Assembly: GCF_901000735.1 (NCBI RefSeq)
Contig: NC_081551.1
Span: 19,620,545 to 19,684,544 of the forward strand
Source: Corylus avellana
Taxonomy: Eukaryota > Streptophyta > Magnoliopsida > Fagales > Betulaceae
Direction: 5' to 3'
Length of the DNA: 64,000 bases
Shown: positions 34,986 through 47,300 of the stretch, piece by piece
Layout of the letters: every line of letters begins with the position of its first letter
How positions within the stretch are numbered: the first letter of the stretch is position 1
Notes under the pieces: generated by a model
The model's input: the letters and a program-made list of their open reading frames with translations, nothing else
Databases searched by the model: none
What the model was told of the DNA's origin: nothing
Program-made: the position numbers and the translations under genes

Positions 34986-35302
34986 GTCAGGAATCCTCCT
35001 CCTTGATACAGCAGCAAGAGCACTGGATGCCAAGTCTGAATATATTTCTCAGGATGCCCTAGTAAGTCACATCGGATAACTGTGGTTCTTGCGCATTGTT
35101 TGACAAGTAAGAAACTTGTGGAGTAACTGAGGAAGTTAACACTGAAGCCGCCTTTTCCTATACAAATTTCCAGACTTTTGACCAAAATTAAAATGTTCTA
35201 AGGATTTGAATTCTATGAGCTAATGCAGAGTTCATAAAAGATACATCTAATTAGTTATCAAAAAGATAATGTAGAGTTCATCTTTTGATAAGTATATATT
35301 TT

Positions 35303-35450
35303 TGAATTCGGAACAAGATATATCCAATTATTTATATTGGAAGAGTATTTTTTATTTTTTTTCACTTTTTAAGGAGATAAAAATATATTTCAAATATAAC
35401 AAACTATATATTATCCGTTTCAAATAATTGAGAGATCATCCTAATTCTGA
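35303..35450. mobile_element. MITE, GAATTAGGATNNTCTC family (copy 1)
   Basis: An inverted-repeat element. GAATTCGGAACAAGATATATCC...TATATTGGAAGAGTATTTTT pairs with AAAATATATTTCAAATATAA...TTGAGAGATCATCCTAATTC around a CACTTTTTAAGGAG loop. It shares ends and loop with copies at about 37943-38095, 38143-38272 and 55771-55918. Confidence 0.6.
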
Positions 35451-35493
35451 ATATTCTATCATTCTACCCTAATGACAATCTAGAAATCCTACT

Positions 35494-35572
35494 AGGCATA
35501 ATAAAGCGGAGATCACTAGTTCGAATCCTCCTCTTACTCTTGTATGGACATGTCAAAAAAAAAAAAACAAAA
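35494..35572 (+). mobile_element. 5'-truncated SINE, same family as 763-879
   Basis: A B-box-like AGTTCGAATCC is followed by a short tail ending GGACATGTC plus poly(A), matching the 3' half of the SINE at 763-879 in the opposite orientation. The A-box half is missing. Confidence 0.65.
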
Positions 35573-35853
35573 GAAACCCCACCAGACTCCCATCGAGCCC
35601 ACATGCAGCCGCCACAAATGATATCATCATCATCAGAGTACGACTTTCCACTACCAAAACAAATCGCATGTGATTGGCTTTTTTGGGCAAGTCATTATTT
35701 ATAGGATCTTTTGTTTTTTCGCCAAGCTAGAAATTACATAATACGTCTCTTGCAATGTGACCCCATAGCCTTATGAATAATTACATTATAATACAAAAAA
35801 AAAAAAAAAAAAAAGAATTAGGTGTTCAAATTGAATTGAGATCCCTTATAATT

Positions 35854-36007
35854 AAAAGTCAACATTTAATGCCTCGATTATACAAAAGTAACTGACATTT
35901 TATAGACCAATAAATTTAAAATGAAGGGTCAAGATTAACAATTGAATTCAATGGTCTATAAAAAGTCAGTTACTTTTGTATAATGGAGGCATTAAATGCT
36001 GGCTTTT
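35854..36007. repeat. foldback (inverted repeat) element
   Basis: The left arm 35854-35912 (AAAAGTCAACATTTAATGCC...TACAAAAGTAACTGAC...TATAGACCA) is nearly perfectly reversed in 35950-36007 (TGGTCTATA...GTCAGTTACTTTTGTATAATGGAGGCATTAAATGCTGGCTTTT). The loop is about 37 bases. A transcript through it would form a long hairpin. Confidence 0.7.
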
Positions 36008-36917
36008 ATTTTACCAAAGTTTAAATGATTTTATAGACTATTAAATTTAAAATAAAGGACCACGATTAACAATTGGAAAATCTTTAATTTCTTCCCAATC
36101 GGAGGAGATCCGAATCCATCCAAATTGCACATTATAAGACATTTTGATAAAAAAATAAAAATAAAAAAAGTCTGAAATTTGGACCTTCAATTAAAAAAAA
36201 AAAAAAGTGTCTTTTGCCTGTGTTGGCACTTGGGTGCAATGGGGCCAATAAGTAGACAGGGCACATAGAATGATGAGATTTGAGTGTTTCGTTTGAAAAC
36301 CGAGACCGAATTGGTCAAAACTTTTGAATCGGATTCCTAAATATCGGCCATGCTAATCTTTGTGGGATATGATGAAAACAAGATAAGATTGCCAGATGAA
36401 AGCTGTTCCAACGAAATAGGGGGCCCAAAATTTAGTCGACGTGCTCCTCATCTTCTTCGTCTTTATCTGGAAAAAAAGAGAGAATTAATTATTTAAACAA
36501 GATCACAGAGAGGAACAGCAAGACTGAGTACATGGCACACCTATAATTAGCTCCAAGAGAGGCAATATAATAACATAGCTCTCATTAGCCTTCAGCCAAC
36601 CTTAAGCGTTGGTTGGTTTCCTCATGCCCAAGAGCAAATCCTGGTAATGTATAAGCAAGATTCCATGAACATATCAAATAAGATAATGCTAAAATAATTG
36701 AAATTTAGTCAATACTTTTAGCAAGTCATTGTCTGTGGTTTTATATGCAGAGATTTCAATGTTTTTTATATTAAAAAATTAAGCTTTGTTTTCTTTTAGT
36801 CCTACCTCATTGGGTTGACTCTGCTTTTCTTACTTCTTTTTTCGCACAGTAGTAGTACAGTTTTTTCACAACACAGAGAGAGAGAGATAGAGGGGGAGAT
36901 CAGAGGGAGCTTGAGAT
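36008..36917. other. STP14 upstream region
   Basis: AT-rich DNA without another gene. A purine run with GAGAGA repeats at about 36874-36910 sits just before the STP14 ATG and is probably 5' UTR. Confidence 0.5.
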
Positions 36918-39900
36918 ATGGCAGGAGGAGGGTTTACAGATGCAGGCACCCTTAAAAGGGCCCATCTGTATGAGTACAAGATTACTGGGTATTTCGTCGT
37001 TGCATGTATTGTTGCAGCTATGGGAGGGTCTCTCTTTGGGTATGATCTTGGCGTTTCAGGTCAGTAATGAATAATTGAGTTGATTATCTATTAATTTTAT
37101 GATCTGGGGAGTTTCCCATTCATGAATATTAGCAATGATTTCCATTTTCTTTATCTTTTTCTTGTTTTTGCCGGAAGAATTTTACCTGTTTATCTTTGAT
37201 ATCATCACCAACATTGTTTTGTTCTTGTGTTGTGGTTATTGTTATAATTAGATCTTCAAGCCAAAAGAAAAGAAAGATTATGATTGTAATTATGAATACC
37301 ATGATTAATTCATGTCATTGCAGTCATCATAGAAAATGAAATTGTTATTGGAAGTTGGAACACGCAGAAACTACAGCCTGATCTTGCGGAATTCATTTTC
37401 CAGAAAGTAGTTAGGTTAATTAGCTGTTTTTTAAACAATTTTTTTTTTCCTTAAACAGCAAAACGCGTTTATGTTCGGTTAATTTGTGTTTGGCAAACTG
37501 TTGAATGAAAACTAAAACAAGGGAAAACGAAAACACCAAAAAAAAACAAAAAATCTGGAAACAGTTTACATGTTTCTGAAAACAGTTTTCGCTGTTTTCA
37601 TTTAGTCTTCTTTGTTTTTCTTCTTCCGTCTAGAGAGATATTGTATATATTGTTATACATGTAAATTATATATATTTAATTATTTACATACTTATATTAA
37701 TATTAGTATTCTTATGACATAAATGATAATATATAACACATGACGTACATTTTTTGATATACTCTTAAACGTATAACATATAACATTAATTATTTAATAT
37801 ACTTATAATTTATAACATATAAGTATAATATATATATATGTATGTATTAATAAATGTATATGAGTGGAGCCTAAACAAGTGAGTCTTAACCGAGTTTATA
37901 CTAAATATATTTCACATATAAGTTTTACTAGTGAAAGAGTTTAGAATTAGGATCCTCTCTAATTCATTTGAACTGGATAATATCAGATTAGTTATATTGG
38001 AAGATTATTTTTATCCCCTTAAAAAGTGAAAAGATAAAAATACTCCTCCAATATAACTAACTGGATAAGTTCAAATAAACTTTTGAGAGTTTAAGCCCAT
38101 ACATTAATGAGAGTGTTGAAATATTAATTAGATGGGAACATGATTTTCTCCATTTCAAATGAACTGTATAATATTTATATTTTTGTCCTCAAAGTGAAAA
38201 GACAAAAATACCCCTCCACTATAACTAATTAGATATTATCAATTTCATTTGAAATTGAGAGAATCCTAATTCAATTAGATGACCTATCATCTTAAGTTTT
38301 TGGTATAAGTCATGATTTATGATTGCTTTTTAATCAAATCTAACAAAAGCCTTGAAAGAATCATTATTTCCCATGGAGTCCCGCTATGCAGCTGCCAAAA
38401 AGCAGCCTAGCGTAGGACATATATTAAAATAATAATAAAAAAAAAATGTTTTGTTAGTTAAATTTCTATAAGTTAATATTTAATTTTTAATGCCTCAAAA
38501 CTTGTTTTTGGATTCAAAACTAAAATTTAGGGGTGCAAAGTTAATCCTTTAGGAATTTGTATCACCTAAAAGAGATTTGATCATCCTAAATTTGATGCTA
38601 ATACCTCAAATATAGTGCTAATATTTCAAATTTAGATTTTCTTTTAATATCTCTCTTCTTCAATTAAAAAAAAAAAAAAAATTGCCACGTCAGATTTGGC
38701 AGACGCCTGGATAACCCCAGGCTGCCGAAAATCTCAACTCTTTCCCATGTGAATAACTAGAAACCACATTTTTATCCCTTAGTAACAGTCCCAATCAACC
38801 CTTGGATTAATCATTAGTTAAAAATCTTCTGTAAATAAAGAGGCCGTCTTTATTATATTCATACCCTTGCGAACATAACATCCTTTATTGTTTTTCTGAG
38901 CACTTGAAAATCACATAAAGAATTGAAGTTTAATGCTAATTGCAGGTGGAGTGACTTCCATGGATGATTTCCTAAAGGAATTCTTCCCGAAAGTATATAG
39001 AAGGAAGCAAATGCATCTGAATGAAACCGACTACTGTAAATACGACAACCAAGTACTCACACTCTTTACGTCTTCTCTGTACATTGCGGGCCTATTCTCC
39101 ACGTTTGGAGCTTCCTACGTAACCAGAAAATGGGGCAGAAGAGGCAGCATCATGGTTGGAGCAGTCAGCTTCTTTCTGGGAGCAGTTCTCAATGCAGCTG
39201 CAGTCAACATTGCAATGTTAATCATTGGCCGCATCCTCCTTGGTATTGGCATTGGATTCGGAAATCAAGTAAGCCGCCTGATTCTCAATAAATAACAAAC
39301 TCCCAATCACTGATTAACTGCTTTCTTGTTCTAATTAATTAATTAATGGGTACGTAAATGCAGGCGGTTCCATTGTATCTTTCAGAGATGGCTCCGGCAA
39401 AGATCCGAGGAGCGGTGAACCAACTGTTTCAATTGACTACATGCTTAGGGATTCTGATAGCAAACTTCATAAACTATGGTACTGAAAAAATCCATCCATG
39501 GGGGTGGAGATTATCTCTTGGTTTGGCTACAGTTCCGGCGACTCTAATGTTTGTTGGAGGTGTTTTCCTTCCTGAGACCCCCAACAGTCTTGTAGAGCAA
39601 GGCAAGCTAGAAGAAGGAAGAAGGGTGTTGGAGAAAGTGAGAGGTACCTCAAACGTTGATGCTGAGTTTGCTGATCTTATAGATGCAAGCAATGCAGCAA
39701 GATCCGTAAAGAACCCATTCAGGAATCTGTTTGAACGGAAGAATCGTCCCCAGTTGATAATAGGGGCATTGGGGATCCCGGCGTTCCAACAGCTAACCGG
39801 CATGAACTCCATACTCTTCTATGCTCCTGTCATATTCCAAAGCTTGGGTTTTGGCTCAGGAGCATCTCTATATTCATCCATTTTCACCAGTGGAGCGCTT

Positions 39901-40545
39901 GTTATTGGTGCACTCATGTCAATGTCATTGGTGGATAAGTTTGGTAGAAGAGCTTTCTTTTTAGAAGCTGGTACCGAAATGATATTTTGCATGGTAATTT
40001 CACTTTGATCACCTCTCTTATATATACTTGATTTTTCAAAGAAACTTTTCTGGGTGTTTAGAGTACTTACCAGCTTGTTTGATCTGCAGGTGGCTGTGGC
40101 CGTAACTCTGGCACTGAAGTTTGGGCAAGGAGAAACCCTCTCAAAAGGAATTGGCATCTTTCTTGTTATTGTGATCTGCTTATTTGTCTTGGCTTATGGA
40201 AGATCTTGGGGCCCTCTGGGTTGGCTAGTACCCAGCGAGATCTTCCCATTAGAGACGAGGTCGGCTGGTCAGAGTGTTGTGGTCTGTGTCAACCTCCTCT
40301 TCACAGCATTGATAGCACAGTGTTTCCTTGCGTCGCTGTGTCATCTGAAATATGGAATTTTCTTGGTATTTGGAGGATTAATTATCATCATGAGTAGTTT
40401 CATCTTCTTCCTACTGCCAGAAACAAAGCAAGTTCCAATCGAGGAGGTGTATCTTCTCTGGCAAACTCACTGGTTCTGGAAGAACATTGTAGGAGAAGGG
40501 GAGCAAGCTGGTGACTCGGATGGGAGATCAACATTGCATGTTTAG
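36918..40545 (+). CDS. STP14: sugar transport protein 14-like (MFS H+/hexose symporter)
   Basis: Four exons (36918-37059, 38946-39268, 39364-39993, 40090-40545) give 516 aa. Twelve hydrophobic segments are arranged 6+6 around a charged central loop. Sugar-porter signatures are present: [14 protein letters not shown] in helix 1, RKWGRRG after helix 2, [14 protein letters not shown] after helix 4, [12 protein letters not shown] at the loop, [14 protein letters not shown] in helix 7, DKFGRR, and [10 protein letters not shown] at the end. The family imports monosaccharides with protons across the plasma membrane; Arabidopsis STP14 is described as galactose-preferring. The match to STP14, as I recall it, is close along the whole length. 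The 1.9-kb first intron contains two copies of one MITE family. It converges on CAF1, with only 158 bases between stop codons. Confidence 0.94.
37943..38095. mobile_element. MITE, GAATTAGGATNNTCTC family (copy 2), STP14 intron 1
   Basis: GAATTAGGATCCTCTC...TTTGAACTGGATAATATCAG...TATATTGGAAGATTATTTTTATC is mirrored by GATAAAAATACTCCTCCAATATAACTAACTGGATAAGTTCAAA...TTTTGAGAG. The arms are about 65 bp, with an AAAAAGTGAAAA loop. Confidence 0.7.
38143..38272. mobile_element. MITE, same family (copy 3), STP14 intron 1
   Basis: It lies 47 bases after copy 2 and shares its CAAAGTGAAAAGACAAAAATACCCCTCCACTATAACTAATTAGATA centre and the terminal TTGAGAGAATCCTAATTC. The left arm is shorter and more diverged. 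Confidence 0.6.
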
Positions 40546-40703
40546 AATCTCCCCCGGAAAAATCTCCCAATTAAATTATGACAAATTGTTTCATGCATGC
40601 ATGCATGTTGTACAGTTTGAACATAATAAGGCTTTTTTCTTTTTCTTTTTCATTTGGATTGAGCAACAAAGTATTGTGTAAGACAAAAATAATTTACATT
40701 GCA

Positions 40704-43479
40704 TTATGCTAATAGTTTAGCAAGTTCATCCACTCTCAAGCTTCCTTGCGTCACTACATCTTGATTAAGTACATCAAAATCTTTCCGTCTTTTAACATTA
40801 GCAGTCTTCTCACTTCTTTCTGAGGGAACTCTTGTGTCATCCATCTCTTTCAAATCCTTGGTTTTTTCTTGCTCCTCCGGCTTTTGAACCGCTACCTTTC
40901 TAGGTCGATGCCTAAAAACGGGACCAGGTGGGGCATACTTGGCAAAGGCAACTGCCCTTTGATAAATAATGTCGCCATCCAAAGACTCATCATCTAAAAT
41001 AATTGCACTCCCATTGTCAACGGCTTGCTTCCTAAGTAGGAGAACTCCCTCTGTGCAAGGTGCACTCAGCCTTGCTCTCTCATTGAGATCTTGAACCACT
41101 TCCATCCTACTTCCAGCGCTCCCAACTGTTCCTGCATTGATGTCAGATCCCATTGTGGTTGTCTGAAGTCCTTCATGTGTGCAGCTTGTATTATCCAATA
41201 CGGCATCATCGCTTCTGCATTCTTGGCTCACAGCACCTACAGATAGCTTAACATTTTCTATTGAGGATAGGTCCTCACCTCCCTCTACACCCACATCCAC
41301 AGAACCCATAGGGGACATGCCAATACTAAGTGTTTCAGGACTTGCAGCCTGAACTGAGATCATTGGCGCAAATGATGCTGATACTTCTTGGCCTTCAAAG
41401 GGCAGTGCATCATGAACACTGGATTTCTTGGCTTCCTCACCATCATCAGTATCTAGTTTTGGGATGGAAGACTTCCAATTCTGTCCTCTCCACATAAGTA
41501 TGTGCTCATATGCGAATGAGATAAGCACACACGGGACAAGATCCTGCAATTAAAGAATTGAGGGAACTGTTTTAATTTCTTCTAAAGTTTAACTGAGAAT
41601 TAATATAACCAACCAAAGTTTACCAAACCTTAAGTTTAGCACCAATTCTTCGGTAGTCGCTCCCATTCACCCCTTCACAATTTATTCGCACCAGTTCACA
41701 CTCTTCAAATGCCTCTCTGACATTTTTTACTAGGTCACAGTACACACCATTTTTTCCTGTGGGACATACAAACCATGGAAAATTCTCAGTTTCCTTGCAG
41801 ACAAACTGAACATTTATTGTCAATCTATACAAAAATTCAACAAAAGGAGGATACCTATCTTGCATATCGGTATAAGTTTCTGTCCCTTATTGCGCATTTC
41901 AGTCGCTTCTTCCTGTGTTAGACCCTCAGGAACCTGCCGAATCAACCTTGGATATACAGGGGGAATGGGTTTCCACAGCATGAGAGGAAATCGGGGATGA
42001 GTTCTATAGTTATAATTTCTTCCTCGGAATAGAAATAGCACCCCACCTTTACCATAAATAATCTTCCCCCCAGTTCGTTCCTGTAAAATCATATACCTTA
42101 AGGAACATAACTCAAAGTACAAACCATAAAATAATGTCAAACAGCCCAAATATTTATATTGCATTGCATGATTAAAACATCACTTGGGTAAACATTGTAA
42201 CTGATTGCAACAACAAGTAGACTTGTTTTTTGGGTATTCAAGAACCAATCATACTACATTTAACCATACTAACAAAATTAAGATAAACCATTGACAGCAC
42301 AGGCATGTTTAACTGAATTAAGGAAACAAAGGCTTGGAGGAGTAGCGGCAAGAAAACCAACCTCTAGTTGCTGGCGCACATTGTCCATGTCGACCGTACA
42401 CACACCCTTGCATTTTATCTTGCACACTCTCCGCCGCTTCCAGAGAGCATGTATGTTATCCAACATGTTGTGTGTCAAACCATCTCTCCCTAACAAAAAA
42501 AAAAAAAAAAAAAAAAAATCGCAAGGATAATCCAGCAAGCGAGAGTTAGAAACCTAAATCACAATTAATTTCTGCAAACTTATTCCAATCTCTGCGGGAG
42601 CAAAAATAACTAACAACCCAACAACGTAGCGCTCAAAAATCAAAACCAACAAAAATTCCAAGCTTTACCCATATTCAATTGCCGGTTGGATTTCATACAC
42701 CCATTGACCAAGGCCCCAATCTCCTCCTTCGTCAACGGCTCGCCCAGTATCTCCTCCCTCGACGCCGCATGGCACGGACCCGCCCCGGCCAGGAACGGCC
42801 CGGGCGCCTGGACTGGCTTGACACCCTTCTTATTCGGCGGCGGCAGCCGGAAGGAGTCGAACTCCCTGAGCGGCTTCTTGCTCGGCGGAAGCGGGGCCCG
42901 CCCGGTCCACGGCCTCGGCATAGTGGTGGGCCCGAACGGCACGAACGGCCGCTCCCGCAGCTTCACCGGTTTCGCCTTCGGGGTCTCAGTGTAGCTGTAC
43001 TTGAACTCGAACGGAGCCCCGTCTATGACGTACGAAACGCCGTCTTCGCCAATGGTGATATTGGCGTCCCGAGCCACCGGTTGGGGCTCGCTGGGGATTT
43101 TGATTGTTTTGGGGGTTAGCTTAAAGGCGGGGTGGGAATTGTTATTATAGTTAGGGTTTTTGGAGTACTTGGATTTTTTGCCAGGGATTGAAGGTGAAGA
43201 TGGAGAGGAGGGCGTGCCTATGGACTTGAATGTTTCGGTTTCGTTTAGGGAGGAGGTAGTGGCAGTTTCGGGAATGTTGGCGATTCGGGAGGCGGAGTCG
43301 AAGCGGCGCACACGGCGGATGTCGTCCTCGATTTCCTTCTGGGCCCGTCGGCGAGCTTCGAATTTCTCGGCGTTGGCGTTGTACCAGCGCGAGAACCGGA
43401 CCTCCGTGGGCGGGCGGTGGTGCGACGGGTTCGGTGGTGGCGCGGAGATTGGGAAAGGAATGGCCAATTTTAGCGCCAT
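40704..43479 (-). CDS. CAF1: CRS2-associated factor 1, chloroplast group II intron splicing factor
   Basis: Five exons (43479-42669, 42489-42362, 42080-41855, 41756-41629, 41543-40704) join in phase to 710 aa. The start [17 protein letters not shown] fits a plastid transit peptide. The first exon encodes a Pro-rich region ending in the opening of CRM domain 1 ([16 protein letters not shown]). CRM 1 continues through [15 protein letters not shown] and [23 protein letters not shown] 2 runs from [11 protein letters not shown] to [21 protein letters not shown]. The long acidic C-terminal tail is poorly conserved. CAFs bind CRS2 in the stroma and help splice subgroup IIB introns. CAF2 is the alternative; length and the neighbouring PKG favour CAF1. 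The coding GC content of exon 1 is clearly higher than that of the other exons. Confidence 0.92.
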
Positions 43480-44304
43480 TGATTTTGAGCGAGATGGGAT
43501 AAATGGCACCAAGAAATGTGATTTAAGCAAGCAGAAGAGGAGTACAAAAGAAAACATTCCCGTCCCGGTGAGAGCTGCAAATGAGGTAGAAAACGACGTC
43601 GTAAGACAAAGTTGAGCATCTAAGCGACGTCGTTTGCATTTACTCGGTACAACTGAACGGTACTTTTTGCTGGGGCAGCTCTGTTTCAGTGGCTTCAGTG
43701 TAATATTCAGAAACAACAAGGGTGGTTAACAGCGCTCTTTTTTTCTTTTCTCTTCTCTCTTTTTTAACCGCAATTTCTAGTTTAAGCACATTTTACAGTT
43801 CTGGGTTGAGTCACCCAGTAGTTGACAGTGCTCTAGAAGCTTTGGAAATGCGTTTTTCGTAGATCCTCCACAGGTACTTTTCTTGATTGAACTACAACTT
43901 TATATTTTCTGGGTTTATTATTGTTTTTGATCCTATTGTCTTGTTGGAAAATGTTGAATTTTAGCTTGATGATAAACTATTTTCCGAAGAGAAATAATGG
44001 CTTATCTTCTGTGGAAATGTATCTTTTTATGTGTTTGATTTTTTACTGGGTATTTAGATTGTAGGAATGGAATCACGTTGGTGTTATTAAGGCATAAGGT
44101 CTTTTACATATTCATGCAAATTTTGGGTTTCTTGTAGTTTTGCTTAACAAACAATGTATCACTATTTTGCTTTGCTGTTTATTTATCTTTGAAAAGATGT
44201 GCTCAGGATGTTTGTGAACTGGATTTTGATTCAATTAGCTTTGTTTTTCTTTCTGGAATGACCTTCATCCACTCTCCAACTTCTTTTCCAGAACACGACT
44301 TAAC
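43480..44304. promoter_or_regulatory. shared upstream region of CAF1 (-) and glycosyltransferase A (+)
   Basis: CAF1 and the first exostosin gene are head-to-head, with 851 bases between start codons, so this region probably works in both directions. Two GACGTC-centred palindromes (about 43592-43602 and 43625-43634) lie close to the CAF1 side. The 15-mer CGACGTCGTTTGCAT (43625-43639) recurs with one change at 49411-49425 upstream of the second glycosyltransferase. A possible leader-intron donor CACAG|GTACTT lies at 43874. Confidence 0.5.
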
Positions 44305-44334
44305 ATGATCTGGGGTTCCAATCTTATGATATGA
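44305..44334 (+). promoter_or_regulatory. uORF overlapping the glycosyltransferase A start (ATGA)
   Basis: An ATG at 44305 (and an in-frame ATG at 44326) opens a 9-codon upstream ORF. Its TGA (44332-44334) overlaps the main ATG at 44331 as ATGA. This geometry favours termination-coupled reinitiation at the main start. The paralog at 50236 has the same overlap. Confidence 0.55.
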
Positions 44335-47300
44335 ATATTGCTGTCCTAGCCCAGAGGTTATGTCACATAGCAATCTGGAGACTGATGGTGATTTTTGGCA
44401 TGTTGGTTGCTGTTTCAATTGTTTCTCATTGTATTGCACTTCCCTTCAGCAAAACATTGTCTCCATCTCCTGCTAACAAGGGTTCGATAGTTATGGTAGT
44501 TCCCAGTGCTGCGCTTTTAAACAATTCACCACCAAATAAACATTTTGTTGTTAATCTTGTGGTGGGTAATGATACTTATGCTTCTTCTGGCAAAGATGCT
44601 GGGTATGGGAAGGAAACAAAAGAAACATATAAATTCAATGATCTAGCTTCAGATGGTGACACAAAATCTCACAGGGAGTATAAATTTGAGAAAGATGACC
44701 CCAAAGCAAGCACAAATTTAACCTCAAATAAAGTTCAAAATCAATCTGGCAATTTGCCAGTTATATCACAAGGAACTCCTACAAAGGGCATGGGAAACTT
44801 TGATGCAGATTCAAGGACTTCAAAGCCATTCTTTGCAGACAACATATCTTCGATTGGCAATGTGAATCGAACTATGAAAATAAAACCCAAGGGGAAGAAG
44901 ATTAGGCCACTGCAAGCTGTTTCGGTCACCTTGAACCATAAATTTTCCGTGGCAAGTATTTCCAATTCCATATTGAAGAGGTGGGAGAAGCAGGCAACAT
45001 CCATATCCCAGATGAACTCAATATTGCTTGAAAGTCATGTCTCTTCTCGTTCCATGGTATGGATCTAACATTTAGGTTTATATTTGAACAATGGGGATCA
45101 GTTAAGATTTCTAGATTTTTTTACTTAAATTCTTTTATTGACAATAGAGACCAAATTGGTCTTCTGTGCGCGATCGTGAACTCCTATCTGCAAAACTAGA
45201 GATTGAGAATGCTCCTGTAATAAGGAACATGCCAGGGCTTCATGCTTCTGTTTTTCGAAATGTATCCATGTTTAAAAGGTGAGCACATTTCTATGTTATA
45301 TATTTTCAGTATCCGGTACTTTCTATTGTGAACCTTTTCACCTTTGCTATATTTGCAACTTGAGTTTAAGGGCATTCCCATGCCTAATCTGTTCAAAAAT
45401 TGGTGATATGGACATACAGATACACTGATGATTAAACCAGGCTAATACTTTATGTACAGTTGCAAAGATCATTATCATTTAAAAAAAAAAAAAAAAATTG
45501 TTTTGGCATCTCTTGTTAACTATAGTGTTAACTGTTTGTGGCTTTTAAGACCAACAATTGCTGCCTTGAGTAATGAGAAAACATCAATATTGCTGAATAG
45601 TGTCTGGGAAACCTCGAGAAGAAGAAAATCGGCAGAAAATAATCTTCTTCCTACAGATGTATTGTCTTATCCCATTTATTTGTGTTTAAGTGGTGATTTA
45701 ATATGATATTAGAACAATGATCTAGAGTTTGAATCCTGTCTATGTAATTCACCTATCATTTTGATTAAATATTTCTTTTGTTAGGCCTCACTTATTAAAA
45801 GGGAATTTGAGTTCATATGTGAGAGAAAACTCTGTTTACCGATTTTTTAAGATACAATTTGAAGAATTATGCCATCATTTACCAAGACCACAGAATGTGC
45901 CTACAAATTGTTTTGGTCTCAATCCTTTCTCTACAACTCCAAGCACTTAGTTGAATAATAATAAACAGAATCTTTAGCTTTTGGCATCTTGATTGATTCG
46001 TTCAACCCATAGTAATTAGCTGGGTGCTGCTTGTACTTGATAGTTGCAGTTCTATTGTGTTATCCTGACCATTAAGATTGACGTAGTTTATGCTGCTCTC
46101 AAGTCTCATCTATGTATTTCATTTTTAGTATATCATTGACTGAAGAGACACGTCTTTTTGAAGGGTACACCTCTGCCATCTTTTTGTAAATCTAACCCCT
46201 GGCATTAATCAAGCTAAAGATGTTATATATACCATTTGCAGGAGTTATGAATTGATGGAACATATTCTCAAAGTTTATATCTATAGGGAAGGAGAAAAGC
46301 CCATATTCCATCAGCCACGAATGAGAGGAATTTACGCCTCAGAAGGATGGTTTATGAAACTGATGGAGGGAAGCAAAAGATTTGTTGTGAGGGACCCCAG
46401 AAAAGCTCACTTGTTTTACTTACCCTTCAGTTCGCAAATGCTAAGGGCTGAACTTTCTGGGCAAAATATTCAGAGTCAGAATGATCTGGAGAAATATCTG
46501 AAGAACTATGTGGAATTAATTGCTGGAAAATATCGTTTTTGGAATAGAACTCATGGGGCAGATCATTTTCTTGTTGCTTGTCATGACTGGGTATGCTTTC
46601 CATGCATCATTTATATATTTTACAGTTTCATGATCACTAAAGCTTCACCTGTTGCATAGTATTGGATATAGTCTCATTGCAATGAAAAGTAGCTCATGGC
46701 TTATGCCTCATTCATTTTCTGCACCTTTTAGTTTGATCTAGCCAAGACCTTTATCAATTCTACGGTTTCTACCAGTGACCAACACCAGTCAAAATTACTT
46801 CAGAAGCCATGAGCCATCCCACCTAGTTTACAGATTACGCCTTACTTGAGGTATTGAGGTTAATAGGAATTGTTTCTTTATAAGATATCCTTATGATTTC
46901 CCTCCCCACCCCCCGAAAAAAAAATGAAGGCCCCCAAAGTTACCTTTGGTTTCTGGAAACATTTTGATACTAATTGGTCGTACTGAGCTGTCCCTTGCTA
47001 TATTCTAGCTAAGCCTGATCCTGATAAAGCCTCGATATTCTGACTAGTCCATGAATTAAATGTATTATATGAAATTTCAGGCCTCCCGAGTCACAAGGCA
47101 GCACATGAAGAATTGCATCAGGTCTCTTTGCAATGCCAATGTTGCTAAAGGCTTTAACATAGGGAGGGACACTACTCTACCAGTTACATATATACGTTCC
47201 ATGGAGGACCCACTAAAAGATCTTGGAGGAAAACCTCCTTCTCAAAGACATATTCTTGCCTTCTTTGCAGGGGGCATGCATGGTTATGTCCGACCAATCC

